A stretch of 12,892 nucleotides of DNA from Alphaproteobacteria bacterium (lineage in GTDB: Bacteria; Pseudomonadota; Alphaproteobacteria; UBA6615): contig JAEPNS010000063.1 in NCBI GenBank assembly GCA_017643325.1, forward strand, positions 1 to 12,892, written 5' to 3'. Positions 1-7,465 of the stretch are shown piece by piece (the stretch's first letter is position 1; each line of letters opens with the position of its first letter). The notes beneath the pieces were generated by a model. That model saw only the letters and a program-made list of their open reading frames with translations. It searched no databases and had not been told where the DNA came from. Both the position numbers and the translations under genes were made by a program.

Positions 1-75
1 GACCCTCGCGGCGCTTTTCTTTGCCGCGCCGTTATGGTCCGATAGCGGCAACTTTTTTCAGGGAGGAGACTGAAA
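1..75 (+). promoter_or_regulatory. leader of the transporter operon
   Basis: This short non-coding stretch precedes the binding-protein gene. A strong Shine-Dalgarno sequence, GGAGGAG at 62-68, lies 7 nt before the ATG at 76 and fixes that start. A G+C arm pair around a T-rich loop (GCGGC near 9-13 and GCCGC near 23-27) could form a small hairpin. I cannot assign a convincing -35/-10 pair, and the promoter may lie upstream of the window. Confidence 0.5.
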
Positions 76-1260
76 ATGTTCAGGAAACTGGCGGGCACGG
101 CAGCGATGCTGGCCCTTATGGCCGGGACGGCCCCGGCATCGGCCGACGAAATCAAGATCGGCTTCGTCACCACATTGACCACCCCTGTTGCCGTGCTCGG
201 CAAGGACATGCGCGACGCGGTCGACCTCGCGGTCGAGCATATCGGCGGAAAGATGGGCGACCTCGACGTCGAGATCGTCTACGCCGACGACGAGTTCAAC
301 TCGCAGAAGGGCAAGCAGGCCACCGAGCGCCTCGTGCTGCGCGAGGATGTCGACCTCGTCGCGGGCTACATCTGGTCCAACGTGCTGCTGGCCTCCGCGC
401 CGGTGGTGCTCAATGCGGGCAAGATCCTCATCAGCGCCAACGCCGGCCCGTCGCCGCTGGCCGGCGCGCAGTGCCACGAGAACTTCTTCAACATCGCCTG
501 GCAGAACGACCAGACGCCGATGGCGCTGGGCGAGCTGCTCAACCAGCAGGGCGTGAAGTCGCTCTACCTGATTGCGCCGAACTACGCCGCCGGCCAGAAC
601 ATGGTCGCGGGCGTGGAGCGCACCTTCAAGGGCGAGGTCGTGGGCAAGGACATGACGGTCTGGCCGTCCCAGCGCGACTGGTCGGCCGAGCTGACCAAGG
701 TCAAGTCGGCCAAGCCGGACGGCGTCTTCACCTTCTACCCGGGCCCGGCCGGTCCCGCCTTCATCAAGCAGTACCAGCAGGCCGGCCTCGACGGCGAGGT
801 GCCGCTGTATTCGGTCTACACGCTGGACTCGATCAGCCTGCCGCTGTTCCAGAAGGCCGGCATGGAGACGGTGCTCGGCACCAAGATGACCCAGTTCTGG
901 GGTCCGGACCTCGACACGCCTGCGAACAAGAAGTTCGTGGCCGACTTCCGCGCGAAGTACGGCCGCTACCCGTCCTTCTACGCGGCGCAGAGCTACGACG
1001 CGATCATGTACATCAAGTCGGCGGTTGAGGCGGTCAACGGCAACATCGACGACATCGACGGCATGCGTGCCGCGCTCAAGGCCGCGAACTTCGATTCCGT
1101 CCGCGGGCCGTTCAAGATGGGCAACAACCACTTCCCCATCCAGAACTTCTACGAGCGCACCGTGGTCAAGGATGCCGACGGCAACTGGACCACGACGGTC
1201 GGCCGCGCGGTGCTCAAGGATCACCAGGATCCCTACGCCAGCCAGTGCAAGATGAACTGA
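76..1260 (+). CDS. periplasmic substrate-binding protein of a Liv/HAAT-type ABC importer, probably for an aromatic acid
   Basis: A 394-residue type I periplasmic binding protein (Peripla_BP_6, LivJ/LivK-like) that would capture the substrate and deliver it to LivH/LivM. Residues 1-23 form a clear signal peptide (Lys/Arg start, hydrophobic core, Ala-Ser-Ala before Asp24), so the mature protein is periplasmic. The mature N-terminus (EIKIGFVTTLTTPVAVLG) and the YGRYPSFYAAQSYDAI segment near residues 320-335 are typical of the family. Only C133 (in GAQCH) and C391 (in ASQCKMN) are evident as cysteines in the mature part, so they may form a disulfide tying down the C-terminus. Four permease/ATPase genes follow, so the importer is complete. 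Binding proteins of this subgroup commonly serve aromatic or branched-chain acids; the adjacent box genes make benzoate the likeliest ligand, which is inference. The start is supported by a strong ribosome binding site. Confidence 0.9.
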   Translation: MFRKLAGTAAMLALMAGTAPASADEIKIGFVTTLTTPVAVLGKDMRDAVDLAVEHIGGKMGDLDVEIVYADDEFNSQKGKQATERLVLREDVDLVAGYIWSNVLLASAPVVLNAGKILISANAGPSPLAGAQCHENFFNIAWQNDQTPMALGELLNQQGVKSLYLIAPNYAAGQNMVAGVERTFKGEVVGKDMTVWPSQRDWSAELTKVKSAKPDGVFTFYPGPAGPAFIKQYQQAGLDGEVPLYSVYTLDSISLPLFQKAGMETVLGTKMTQFWGPDLDTPANKKFVADFRAKYGRYPSFYAAQSYDAIMYIKSAVEAVNGNIDDIDGMRAALKAANFDSVRGPFKMGNNHFPIQNFYERTVVKDADGNWTTTVGRAVLKDHQDPYASQCKMN

Positions 1261-1284
1261 CCTGGCGGCGACACCCAATAGCAG

Positions 1285-1309
1285 CGGGGATGCCTCGGCA
1301 TCCCCGTTT
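1285..1309 (+). terminator. hairpin between binding-protein gene and livH
   Basis: A perfect inverted repeat, CGGGGATGCC at 1285-1294 and GGCATCCCCG at 1297-1306, is followed by only three T residues. It lies 24 nt after the stop codon of the binding-protein gene. With such a short T tract it is probably a leaky terminator or a 3'-end stabilising hairpin. That would give more binding protein than membrane components, a usual arrangement in ABC import operons. This role is inferred. Confidence 0.65.
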
Positions 1310-1344
1310 GCATATCCGTCAGCGGTAGGGGCCTTCGCGCACCG

Positions 1345-2274
1345 ATGGACTACGTCCTTCTTACCGAACAGTTCCTGAACGGGTTCCAGCTCGGGATCAT
1401 CCTGTTCCTGATGGCTGCCGGGCTGACCCTGGTGTTCGGGATCATGGACCTGGTGAACCTCGCCCACGGATCGATGTTCATGATCGGGGCCTTCGTCGGG
1501 GGCACCATCGCGCTGCTCACGGACTCGTTCATCCTCGGCGTGATCCTGATGATCCCGGCGATGCTGGTGATCGGCATGGCCGTGGAGATGACGACGCTTC
1601 GAACGCTCTACCCGCGCGACCATCTGGACCAGGTGCTCGCGACCTTCGGGCTGATCCTGTTCTTCAACGAGGCCGTCCGCCTGATCTGGGGGCCGGAGGG
1701 CCTCGTGGTGCCGCTGCCGGCCTTCCTCGACGGCACGGTCGAGCTCGGCCTCGGTATCACCTACCCGGTCTACCGGATCGTGATCATCGCCATCGGGCTG
1801 GCGGTCGCGCTGGGGCTCTACATCCTTGTGGGCAAGACGCGGATCGGGATGCTGATCCGCGCCGGCGCCTCGAACCGCACCATGGCGGGCGCGCTCGGCG
1901 TCAACATTCCCAAGCTGTTCTCGATCGTGTTCGGCATCGGCGCGGTGCTCGCCGGCCTCGCCGGGCTGATCATCACGCCGATCACCCAGGCCCAGATCGG
2001 GATGGGCGAGGACGTGCTGATCCTCGCGTTCGTGGTGATCGTGATCGGCGGCATCGGCTCGATCCGCGGCGCCTTCATCGCCTCCATCGTGACCGGCGTG
2101 ATCGACACCATGGGGCGCTCGTTCCTCGACCAGCTCCTGCTGCTGTTCCTGCCCGCCAACGCGGCCGAGAGCGCCGGCCCGGCGCTGTCGTCGATGCTGA
2201 TCTACATCCTGATGGCGGCGATCCTGTTCTTCCGGCCTCAGGGCCTCTTTCCCCCCAAAGGCGCGGGTGCATGA
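1345..2274 (+). CDS. livH: branched-chain/aromatic acid ABC transporter permease, LivH type
   Basis: A 309-residue integral inner-membrane permease, forming the translocation path with LivM. The sequence is strongly hydrophobic, with about eight membrane segments. It carries LivH hallmarks: GLTLVFGIMDLVNLAHGSMF at residues 26-45, a cytoplasmic coupling-loop segment GASNRTMAGALGVN at about 174-187, and VIGGIGSIRGAFIAS at about 233-247. The C-terminus FRPQGLFPP is typical. The length is usual for the family. The ATG at 1345 has only a weak upstream purine stretch (TAGGGG near 1326-1331). The stop overlaps the livM start in an ATGA arrangement, indicating translational coupling. Substrate specificity cannot be read from the permease itself. 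Confidence 0.93.
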   Translation: MDYVLLTEQFLNGFQLGIILFLMAAGLTLVFGIMDLVNLAHGSMFMIGAFVGGTIALLTDSFILGVILMIPAMLVIGMAVEMTTLRTLYPRDHLDQVLATFGLILFFNEAVRLIWGPEGLVVPLPAFLDGTVELGLGITYPVYRIVIIAIGLAVALGLYILVGKTRIGMLIRAGASNRTMAGALGVNIPKLFSIVFGIGAVLAGLAGLIITPITQAQIGMGEDVLILAFVVIVIGGIGSIRGAFIASIVTGVIDTMGRSFLDQLLLLFLPANAAESAGPALSSMLIYILMAAILFFRPQGLFPPKGAGA

Positions 2275-3233
2275 ACATGCGTGCCGAACTCCGCAACCCC
2301 GCGACCATCTTCGCGCTGCTGGTCATGGCGCTGTTCGCCACCGGGCCGTTCCTCATGCCCGCGCTGGACGAGCCGTTCTACGTCATCGTGTTCGCCCGCA
2401 TCATGGTCTGGGGCATCGCCGCGATCAGCCTGAACCTCATCATGGGCTACGGCGGCATGATCTCGTTCGGCCACGCGGTCTATCTCGGGATTGGCGGCTA
2501 CACGGTGGGCATCCTGGCGTTTCACGGCGTCACCGACGGCTGGACCCAGCTCGCCGTCGCGGTGTTCGGCAGTGCGTTCATCGCGTTCGTGTTCGGTGCG
2601 ATCAGCCTGCGGACCCGGGGCGTCTACTTCATCATGATCACGCTGGCGCTGGCGCAAATGATCTTCTTCCTGTCGGTCAGCGCCGAGCGCTACGGCAGCG
2701 ACGACGGGCTGAACATCCTCAGCCGCAGCGACTTCGGGGTCGGGTTCTTCGACCTCGAGGACCAGATGACCATGTACTACACGATCTTCGCGGTCCTGCT
2801 GCTGGCGCTGCTCGTGAGCTGGCGGATCGTCGGCTCGCGCTTCGGGAACGTCATCCGCGCGGCCAAGTCCAACGAGACCCGGGTGCAGGCCGTCGGCGTC
2901 GCGACCTACCGCTACCGGCTCACGGCCTTCGTGATCGCCGGGGTGATGTGCGGCATTGCGGGGCTCCTTCAAGCCAATCTGGAGCGCTTCGTCTCGCCGG
3001 ACATGATGAGCTGGCCGCGCTCGGGCGAGCTGATCTTCATGGTCGTGCTCGGCGGCATGTCGACCATCTTCGGCCCCGTCACCGGCGCCTTCGTCTACCT
3101 CATGGTGTCGGACTTCCTCGCCGAGTGGACCATCCACTGGCATATCGTCTTCGGCCCGCTGCTGGTCCTCGTGGTGCTGTTCGCCCGCGGCGGCATCGCC
3201 GGGCTGCTCGACCGGAAACCGGCCCGTGAGTGA
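2271..3233 (+). CDS. livM: branched-chain/aromatic acid ABC transporter permease, LivM type
   Basis: A 320-residue second permease of the importer. It has about eight or nine hydrophobic segments and the LivM signatures: SLNLIMGYGGMISFGHAVYLGIGGY spanning residues 53-77, TRGVYFIMITLALAQM at 115-130, and the coupling-loop region RAAKSNETRVQAVGV at 196-210. GGMSTIFGPVTGAF at 261-274 matches the usual 'GG.GT..GP..GA' motif. Its first codon overlaps the livH stop by 4 nt; an alternative ATG lies two codons later at 2277. Its own stop overlaps the GTG start of livG by 8 nt. It runs shorter at the N-terminus than E. coli LivM, as is common for non-enteric homologues. Confidence 0.93.
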   Translation: MNMRAELRNPATIFALLVMALFATGPFLMPALDEPFYVIVFARIMVWGIAAISLNLIMGYGGMISFGHAVYLGIGGYTVGILAFHGVTDGWTQLAVAVFGSAFIAFVFGAISLRTRGVYFIMITLALAQMIFFLSVSAERYGSDDGLNILSRSDFGVGFFDLEDQMTMYYTIFAVLLLALLVSWRIVGSRFGNVIRAAKSNETRVQAVGVATYRYRLTAFVIAGVMCGIAGLLQANLERFVSPDMMSWPRSGELIFMVVLGGMSTIFGPVTGAFVYLMVSDFLAEWTIHWHIVFGPLLVLVVLFARGGIAGLLDRKPARE

Positions 3234-4032
3234 CGCGGCGGCCACATCCCCGGCGCTCGAAGCCCGAAGCCTGGTGAAGACCTTCGGCGGCCTGACGGCG
3301 ACCGACAACCTGTCGCTGGAGGTCGCGCCGGGGGAGATCCACGCCGTCATCGGGCCGAACGGCGCGGGCAAGACCACGCTGGTCAACATCCTGTCCGGCC
3401 TGATGAAGCCCGACGGCGGCGCGATGCTGTTCCGGGGCCGCGACATCACCCGGCTGTCCGCCCCCGCGCGGGTCAAGGCGGGCCTCGCGCGCTCGTTCCA
3501 GATCACCTCGATCTTCCGGGATTTCACGGTGCTGGAGAACGTCATGCTGCCGGTGCAGGCGAAGCAGGGGCACTCCTACCGCTTCTGGGGCCGCACCGAC
3601 CGGGATGCGCGCCTGACCGGCCCGGCGCAGGACCTGCTCGAACGGGTCGGGCTCGGCGAGCGCGCGAACGTCCGCGCCGGCGACCTCGCCTACGGCGAAC
3701 AAAGACAACTGGAGATCGCCATCGCGCTGGCGACCGAGCCGTCGTTTCTCCTGCTCGACGAGCCCATGGCCGGCATGGGGCCGGAGGAAAGCCAGGGCAT
3801 GATCGCCTTCCTCAAGGCGCTGAAGGGCGACTACACCATGCTGCTGGTGGAGCACGACATGGACGCGGTGTTTGCGCTCGCCGACCGTATCACGGTGCTG
3901 GTCTATGGCCGGGTGATCGCCACCGGCGCGCCCGACGCCATCCGCAACGACCCGGACGTGCGCGCGGCCTATCTCGGCGACGACGCGGGCGACGGCGAGG
4001 CCGGGGCGGATACCGGCGGGGAGGCGGCCTGA
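3226..4032 (+). CDS. livG: ABC transporter ATP-binding protein, LivG type
   Basis: A 268-residue cytoplasmic ATPase subunit. Visible motifs are Walker A GPNGAGKTT at residues 43-51, a LivG-type Q-loop region ARSFQ near 88-92, the degenerate signature LAYGEQRQLEIA at 154-165 (YGEQR replacing LSGGQ, normal for LivG), Walker B FLLLDEP at 174-180, and the switch histidine in LLVEHDM (H210). The last 18 or so residues are a Gly/Asp/Ala-rich tail without an obvious role. Translation starts at a GTG inside the end of livM (8-nt overlap), and the stop shares one nucleotide with the ATG of livF. The four codons GAA CAA AGA CAA encoding part of the signature loop stand out in an otherwise G/C-ending gene. 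Confidence 0.94.
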   Translation: MSDAAATSPALEARSLVKTFGGLTATDNLSLEVAPGEIHAVIGPNGAGKTTLVNILSGLMKPDGGAMLFRGRDITRLSAPARVKAGLARSFQITSIFRDFTVLENVMLPVQAKQGHSYRFWGRTDRDARLTGPAQDLLERVGLGERANVRAGDLAYGEQRQLEIAIALATEPSFLLLDEPMAGMGPEESQGMIAFLKALKGDYTMLLVEHDMDAVFALADRITVLVYGRVIATGAPDAIRNDPDVRAAYLGDDAGDGEAGADTGGEAA

Positions 4033-4733
4033 TGCTGGAGGTGCGCGGGCTCGAGACCTCCTACGGCGACAGCCAGGTGCTGTTCGGCATGGACCTCGAC
4101 GTGGGCGCGGGCGAGGTCGCGACCCTGATCGGCCGCAACGGCATGGGCAAGACCACGACCGTTCGCTCGATCATGGGGATCGTGCGCCCACACGGCGGGC
4201 GGATCATGTTCGACGGCGTCGGCATCCAGGGGAACCCGTCCTACCGGGTCGCCCAGGCCGGCATCGGGCTGGTGCCCGAGGGGCGGCAGATCTTCCCCAA
4301 CCTGTCGGTCCGCGAGAATCTGGTCGCGACCGCGAAGGCGCGTGACGGCGACGGCGAGAACTGGACCTTCGACAAGGTGATGGACCTGTTCCCCGCGCTG
4401 TCCGCGCGGCTCGACAGCGCCGGCAACCAGCTTTCGGGCGGCGAGCAGCAGATGCTCGCCGTCGGCCGCGCGCTGATGACCAACCCCAAGCTCCTCGTCC
4501 TCGACGAGGCGACCGAGGGCCTCGCGCCGCTCATCCGCCAGGAGATCTGGACGTGTCTGGCCGGCCTCAAGGCCGCGCACCAGTCGATCCTCGTGATCGA
4601 CAAGAACATCGACGCGCTGACCAGGATCGCCGACCGCCACCATATCGTGGAAAAGGGCCGGGTGGTGTGGACCGGGGATTCGGCCGCGCTGAGGGCCGAC
4701 CCGACGCTGCAGGAGCGGTATCTGGGAGTCTAG
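4032..4733 (+). CDS. livF: ABC transporter ATP-binding protein, LivF type
   Basis: A 233-residue partner ATPase of LivG. It shows Walker A GRNGMGKTT at residues 34-42, the LivF-type segment GIGLVPEGRQIFPNLSVREN around 77-96, signature LSGGEQQM at 134-141, and Walker B LLVLDEATEG at 154-163. The switch region reads LVIDKN (187-192), where E. coli LivF has LVEQN; this variant is discussed under findings. The length is normal. The start overlaps the livG stop by 1 nt (TGATG). It is the last gene of the importer operon and runs convergently into the esterase gene 8 nt away, with no hairpin terminator between them. Confidence 0.94.
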   Translation: MLEVRGLETSYGDSQVLFGMDLDVGAGEVATLIGRNGMGKTTTVRSIMGIVRPHGGRIMFDGVGIQGNPSYRVAQAGIGLVPEGRQIFPNLSVRENLVATAKARDGDGENWTFDKVMDLFPALSARLDSAGNQLSGGEQQMLAVGRALMTNPKLLVLDEATEGLAPLIRQEIWTCLAGLKAAHQSILVIDKNIDALTRIADRHHIVEKGRVVWTGDSAALRADPTLQERYLGV

Positions 4734-4745
4734 GCGTATACCTAG
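4730..4745. other. convergent gene junction with facing TAG stops in a near-palindrome
   Basis: The stop codons of livF (4731-4733) and of the minus-strand esterase (4742-4744) face each other across 8 nt. The junction reads CTAGGCGTATACCTAG, with outer arms CTAGG and CCTAG and an inner GTATAC palindrome. No GC-rich hairpin with a T tract is present, so transcripts from both sides may overlap or depend on Rho or on collision. Confidence 0.6.
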
Positions 4746-5689
4746 CCCTTGAAGCCCTCCCTTAACCCCGCCGCCGCGAACTCCAGCGCCTCGAAGGCGG
4801 CGTCCACGTAGCCCCCCATGCTCGGGAACAGGTGAGGGTAGCCTTCCCAGTTGCGCTGCCGCACCGGCACGCCCGCCTCCCGCAGGCGCTCGGCGTAGGC
4901 GATGCCCTCGTCGCGCAGCGGGTCGTGGCTGGCGGTGATCACCGTCGCCGGCGGCACGCCGGAGAGGTCGTCGGTGAGCAGCGGCGAAACCCGCGGGTCC
5001 TCGCGCAACGCATCGTCGCCGCCGAGATAGTTCTCGCGCCAGCGTTCCTGCATCCGCCGCGTCAGCACCGGGCCTTCGGCGTTCTCCTCGTAGGAGGGCG
5101 TGTCGAACCGCAGGCTCAGGATCGGGCAGATCATCACCTGGGCGGCGAGCTTCGGGCCATCCTTGCGCAGTTGCTGGGCCGTGACAGCCGTCAGGTTGCC
5201 GCCCGCGCTGTCGCCCGCCACGGCGATGCGGGCCGGGTCCGCGCCCAGTTCGCCGGCATGGTCGTGCACCCAGCGCACGGCCCACTGGCAGTCCTCCGTT
5301 GCGGCGGGGAACTTGTGCTCGGGCGCGAGGCGGTACTCGACGGAGACGAAGATCGCCCGCGCGGCGTTGGCCATATAACGGCACTGGGGTTCCACCGTAT
5401 CGTGGCTGCCGATGGTCCATCCGCCGCCGTGGAAATACACCACCACCGGCAGGGGCGCGCCGTCGTTTTTTGGGTCAGGTGCCGTGATCGGGACGTAGAC
5501 GCGCAGCGGCACGGGCCCGGCCGGGCCCATGGGGTAGAGGTCGATCACCCGGCGCAGCGGCGCGGGTACCTGGTTCATGAGTGCGACCCGCTCGCGCAGC
5601 ACCGCCCGCGCTTCGCCGGGCGGCAGGTCGGGAAAGCTGACCCCGGCCATCAGGCTGATGGCTTTCAGCACCTGGGGGTGAAGGTCCAT
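4742..5689 (-). CDS. HSL-family (family IV) alpha/beta hydrolase, probable carboxylesterase
   Basis: A 315-residue cytoplasmic hydrolase of the hormone-sensitive lipase family, expected to cleave carboxylic esters. The oxyanion-hole motif HGGGW is at 87-91, the nucleophile S161 is in GDSAGG (159-164), the acid is probably D256 in ASHDPLRDE, and the base H286 is in GYPHLF. VEYRLAPEHKFPAA (117-130) is also characteristic. I chose the ATG at 5689 because MDLHPQVLKA is the usual family N-terminus. A longer in-frame reading to 5770 starts with GTG inside a repeat element. The ribosome binding site is weak (GGGCGGA). The gene lies 180 nt downstream of bclA on the same strand, so it may be the last gene of the box operon; releasing an aromatic acid from an ester would suit that, but this is inference. 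Confidence 0.9.
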   Translation of the reverse strand: MDLHPQVLKAISLMAGVSFPDLPPGEARAVLRERVALMNQVPAPLRRVIDLYPMGPAGPVPLRVYVPITAPDPKNDGAPLPVVVYFHGGGWTIGSHDTVEPQCRYMANAARAIFVSVEYRLAPEHKFPAATEDCQWAVRWVHDHAGELGADPARIAVAGDSAGGNLTAVTAQQLRKDGPKLAAQVMICPILSLRFDTPSYEENAEGPVLTRRMQERWRENYLGGDDALREDPRVSPLLTDDLSGVPPATVITASHDPLRDEGIAYAERLREAGVPVRQRNWEGYPHLFPSMGGYVDAAFEALEFAAAGLREGFKG

Positions 5690-5764
5690 GGGTTCCGCCC
5701 GCTGTTGTTCGAGATCACAGCTTAGACCGACGGGATGGCGGCGTCGCGCCTTGCACCTACCCCT

Positions 5765-5856
5765 CGTCACCCCTTGGAAGGCAGGGGTCCATTAACACAG
5801 GCGGTCGCCCGGTCAGGTATCGGCGTCAATGGACTCCCGCCTTCGCGGGAGTGACG
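5765..5856 (-). repeat. paired-hairpin element, copy 1 (92 bp)
   Basis: Copy 1 consists of a 24-bp arm (5765-5788), a 44-bp spacer (5789-5832) and an inverted 24-bp arm (5833-5856), bounded by CGTCAC and GTGACG. The right arm folds perfectly (ACTCCCGC, loop, GCGGGAGT). The left arm has lost two loop-side pairs (CCCCTTG against GCAGGGG). It begins 13 nt after the bclA stop codon and lies upstream of the esterase gene. The strand given is the direction in which AACGCCGAT-type spacer sequence comes first. Confidence 0.88.
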
Positions 5857-5869
5857 AATGGAGTCTGGG

Positions 5870-7447
5870 TCACCCCCGCAGCTTGAACCGCTGGATCTTC
5901 CCTGTCGCCGTCTTCGGCAGGTCTTCGACGAAGTTCACCCAGCGCGGGTATTTGTAGCGGGCGAGGCCGTCCTGGCAGAAGGCCTTCAGGTCCTCGGCCA
6001 GCGCGTCGGAGGCGGTGTGGCCGTCGGCGAGGATGACGTGGGCCTCGGGCTTGACCAGCTCGTCGTCGTCGGCGCGGCCGACCACGGCGGCCTCCAGCAC
6101 CGCGTCGTGGGCGACGAGGCGCGCCTCGATCTCCACTGGCGAGACCCAAATGCCGCCGACCTTCAGCATGTCGTCGCTGCGCCCCTGGCAGGTGAAGTTG
6201 CCGTCCGCGTCGCGCGAATAGGAATCGCCGGTGCGGATCCAGTCGCCCTCGAAGGCGGCGGCGGTGCGCTCGGGCTGGTTCCAGTAGCGCGAGGTGACGG
6301 AATCGCCCCGGATCAGCAGGTGCCCGGTCTCGCCGTCGGCGACGTCGCGGCCGTCGTCGTCGACGATCCGCGCGTCGTAGCCCGGCACCAGCGTGCCGCT
6401 CGCGCCCGGCACCGCGCCGCCCGGCCGGTTGGAGATGAAGATGTGGAGGATCTCCGTCGTGCCGATGCCGTCGAGGATCTCGAGGTTCGTCCGCGCGAGC
6501 CAGCGCTCGAAGATGTTGGCGGGCAGCGGCTCCCCGGCGGACACGCACATGCGCAGGCTTCGCAGGTCCGGGGACGAACTCCCGAGCGCCTGGAGCTGCG
6601 CCCCGAACAGGGTCGGCACGGCGTAGTAGATGGTCGGGCGGAAGCGTTCGATGTGGTCGAACATGGTCTCGGGCGTCGGCCGCCCGGCGAACAGCACCGC
6701 CGTGCCGCCGGTCCACAGCGGGAAGGTCATGGCGTTGCCCAGCCCGTAGGCGAAGAACAGCTTGGCGGCGGAGAAGTGCACGTCGTCCTCGCCGATGCCC
6801 AGCGTCTCGACGCCGTAATACCGGCTGGTCACCACCATGTCCCGGTGGGCGTGGACCGCGCCCTTGGGCGTGCCCGTGGAGCCGGAGGTGTAGAGCCAGA
6901 AAGCGTCGGCGTCCGCGGTGGCGGGGGCGGGGTCGAGGTCGGGGGATGCGTCGGCCATGCGCGCTTCGAGCGATCCGTCCGCGCCGTCCGTGGGGAAGGC
7001 GTGGGCGAGCCCGTTGTCGAGCCCGGTGAGCGCCGGCGTCATCTCGTCCGCGAACTCCGGCGACCAGACGACGCACGCCGCGCCGGAATCGACCAGGATG
7101 AAACGGTAGTCCTTCGCCCGCAGCAGCGTGTTCACCGGCACCGGCACGAACCCCGCCTTGATCGCCCCCCAGAACAGGAAGAGGAACTCCGGCGCGTCCT
7201 TCACCGCCATCACGACCCGGTCGCCCGCGGAGAGCCCGAGGGCCTTCAGGGCGTTGCCCGCCCGGTTCACGCCGGCGGCGAGCTCGGCGTAGGTGGTGTC
7301 CCCGTCATCCGTCCGGATCGCGATCTTGCCGCCGCGCCCTTCGTCCAGGTGCCGGTCGATGAACGGCACCGCGACGTTGAAGCTGTCCGCGTAGGTCAGC
7401 TTCGCGGGGCTGTTCGAGGCGTCGACGGCGACGGTGTTGGGGGTCAT
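5870..7447 (-). CDS. bclA: benzoate-CoA ligase
   Basis: A 525-residue ATP-dependent acyl-CoA synthetase (ANL superfamily) that activates benzoate to benzoyl-CoA with release of AMP and pyrophosphate, the first step of the box pathway. The AMP-binding P-loop YTSGSTGTPKG is at 186-196, DGIGTTEILHIF at 326-337, TGD at 406-408, the hinge GRSDDMLKVGGIW at 422-434, and PKTATGKIQR at 511-520 with catalytic K517. The segment AAKLFFAYGLGNAMTFPL (227-244) and the TEILHIF motif are characteristic of benzoate/4-hydroxybenzoate-CoA ligases rather than acetyl-CoA or long-chain enzymes. ATG 7447 was chosen because GAGGAAA lies 8 nt upstream; an upstream in-frame GTG falls inside repeat copy 2. It is third in the boxC-boxB-bclA order. 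Whether benzoate, 2-aminobenzoate or a hydroxybenzoate is preferred cannot be told by eye. Confidence 0.93.
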   Translation of the reverse strand: MTPNTVAVDASNSPAKLTYADSFNVAVPFIDRHLDEGRGGKIAIRTDDGDTTYAELAAGVNRAGNALKALGLSAGDRVVMAVKDAPEFLFLFWGAIKAGFVPVPVNTLLRAKDYRFILVDSGAACVVWSPEFADEMTPALTGLDNGLAHAFPTDGADGSLEARMADASPDLDPAPATADADAFWLYTSGSTGTPKGAVHAHRDMVVTSRYYGVETLGIGEDDVHFSAAKLFFAYGLGNAMTFPLWTGGTAVLFAGRPTPETMFDHIERFRPTIYYAVPTLFGAQLQALGSSSPDLRSLRMCVSAGEPLPANIFERWLARTNLEILDGIGTTEILHIFISNRPGGAVPGASGTLVPGYDARIVDDDGRDVADGETGHLLIRGDSVTSRYWNQPERTAAAFEGDWIRTGDSYSRDADGNFTCQGRSDDMLKVGGIWVSPVEIEARLVAHDAVLEAAVVGRADDDELVKPEAHVILADGHTASDALAEDLKAFCQDGLARYKYPRWVNFVEDLPKTATGKIQRFKLRG

Positions 7448-7455
7448 TGGCAGCG

Positions 7456-7462
7456 TTTCCTC
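7456..7462 (-). promoter_or_regulatory. ribosome binding site of bclA
   Basis: On the minus strand GAGGAAA lies 8 nt before the ATG at 7447. It sets the ligase start there instead of at the GTG at 7471 inside the neighbouring repeat. The repeat ends only 3 nt upstream of this site, so folding of its hairpin could affect ribosome access. Confidence 0.75.
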
Positions 7463-7465
7463 GGT

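Noticed and set aside
58..1623. Long minus-strand open frame (521 codons) over the binding-protein gene and livH
   Set aside because: It is antisense to two well-recognised genes. Its Arg/His/Asp-rich translation matches no family and is the usual by-product of GC-rich third positions.
2238..3545. Minus-strand open frame (435 codons) over livM and livG
   Set aside because: The product is low-complexity and charged, has no motif, and lies opposite genes with full ABC-transporter signatures.
3969..5420. Minus-strand open frame (483 codons) spanning livF and part of the esterase
   Set aside because: It combines an antisense reading of livF with the wrong frame of the esterase; neither half resembles a protein family.
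5690..5770. N-terminal extension of the esterase to a GTG at 5770
   Set aside because: The GTG is part of the GTGACG end of repeat copy 1, and the extra 27 residues are Arg-rich and unlike the family.
5833..5856. Repeat arm as an intrinsic terminator of the box operon
   Set aside because: The stem is strong but no T tract follows on the transcribed strand; a 3'-end or processing role remains possible.
6340..6366. GTC/GTCGTC runs in bclA as a microsatellite
   Set aside because: They are short runs encoding Asp-rich loop residues in frame and reflect codon bias.
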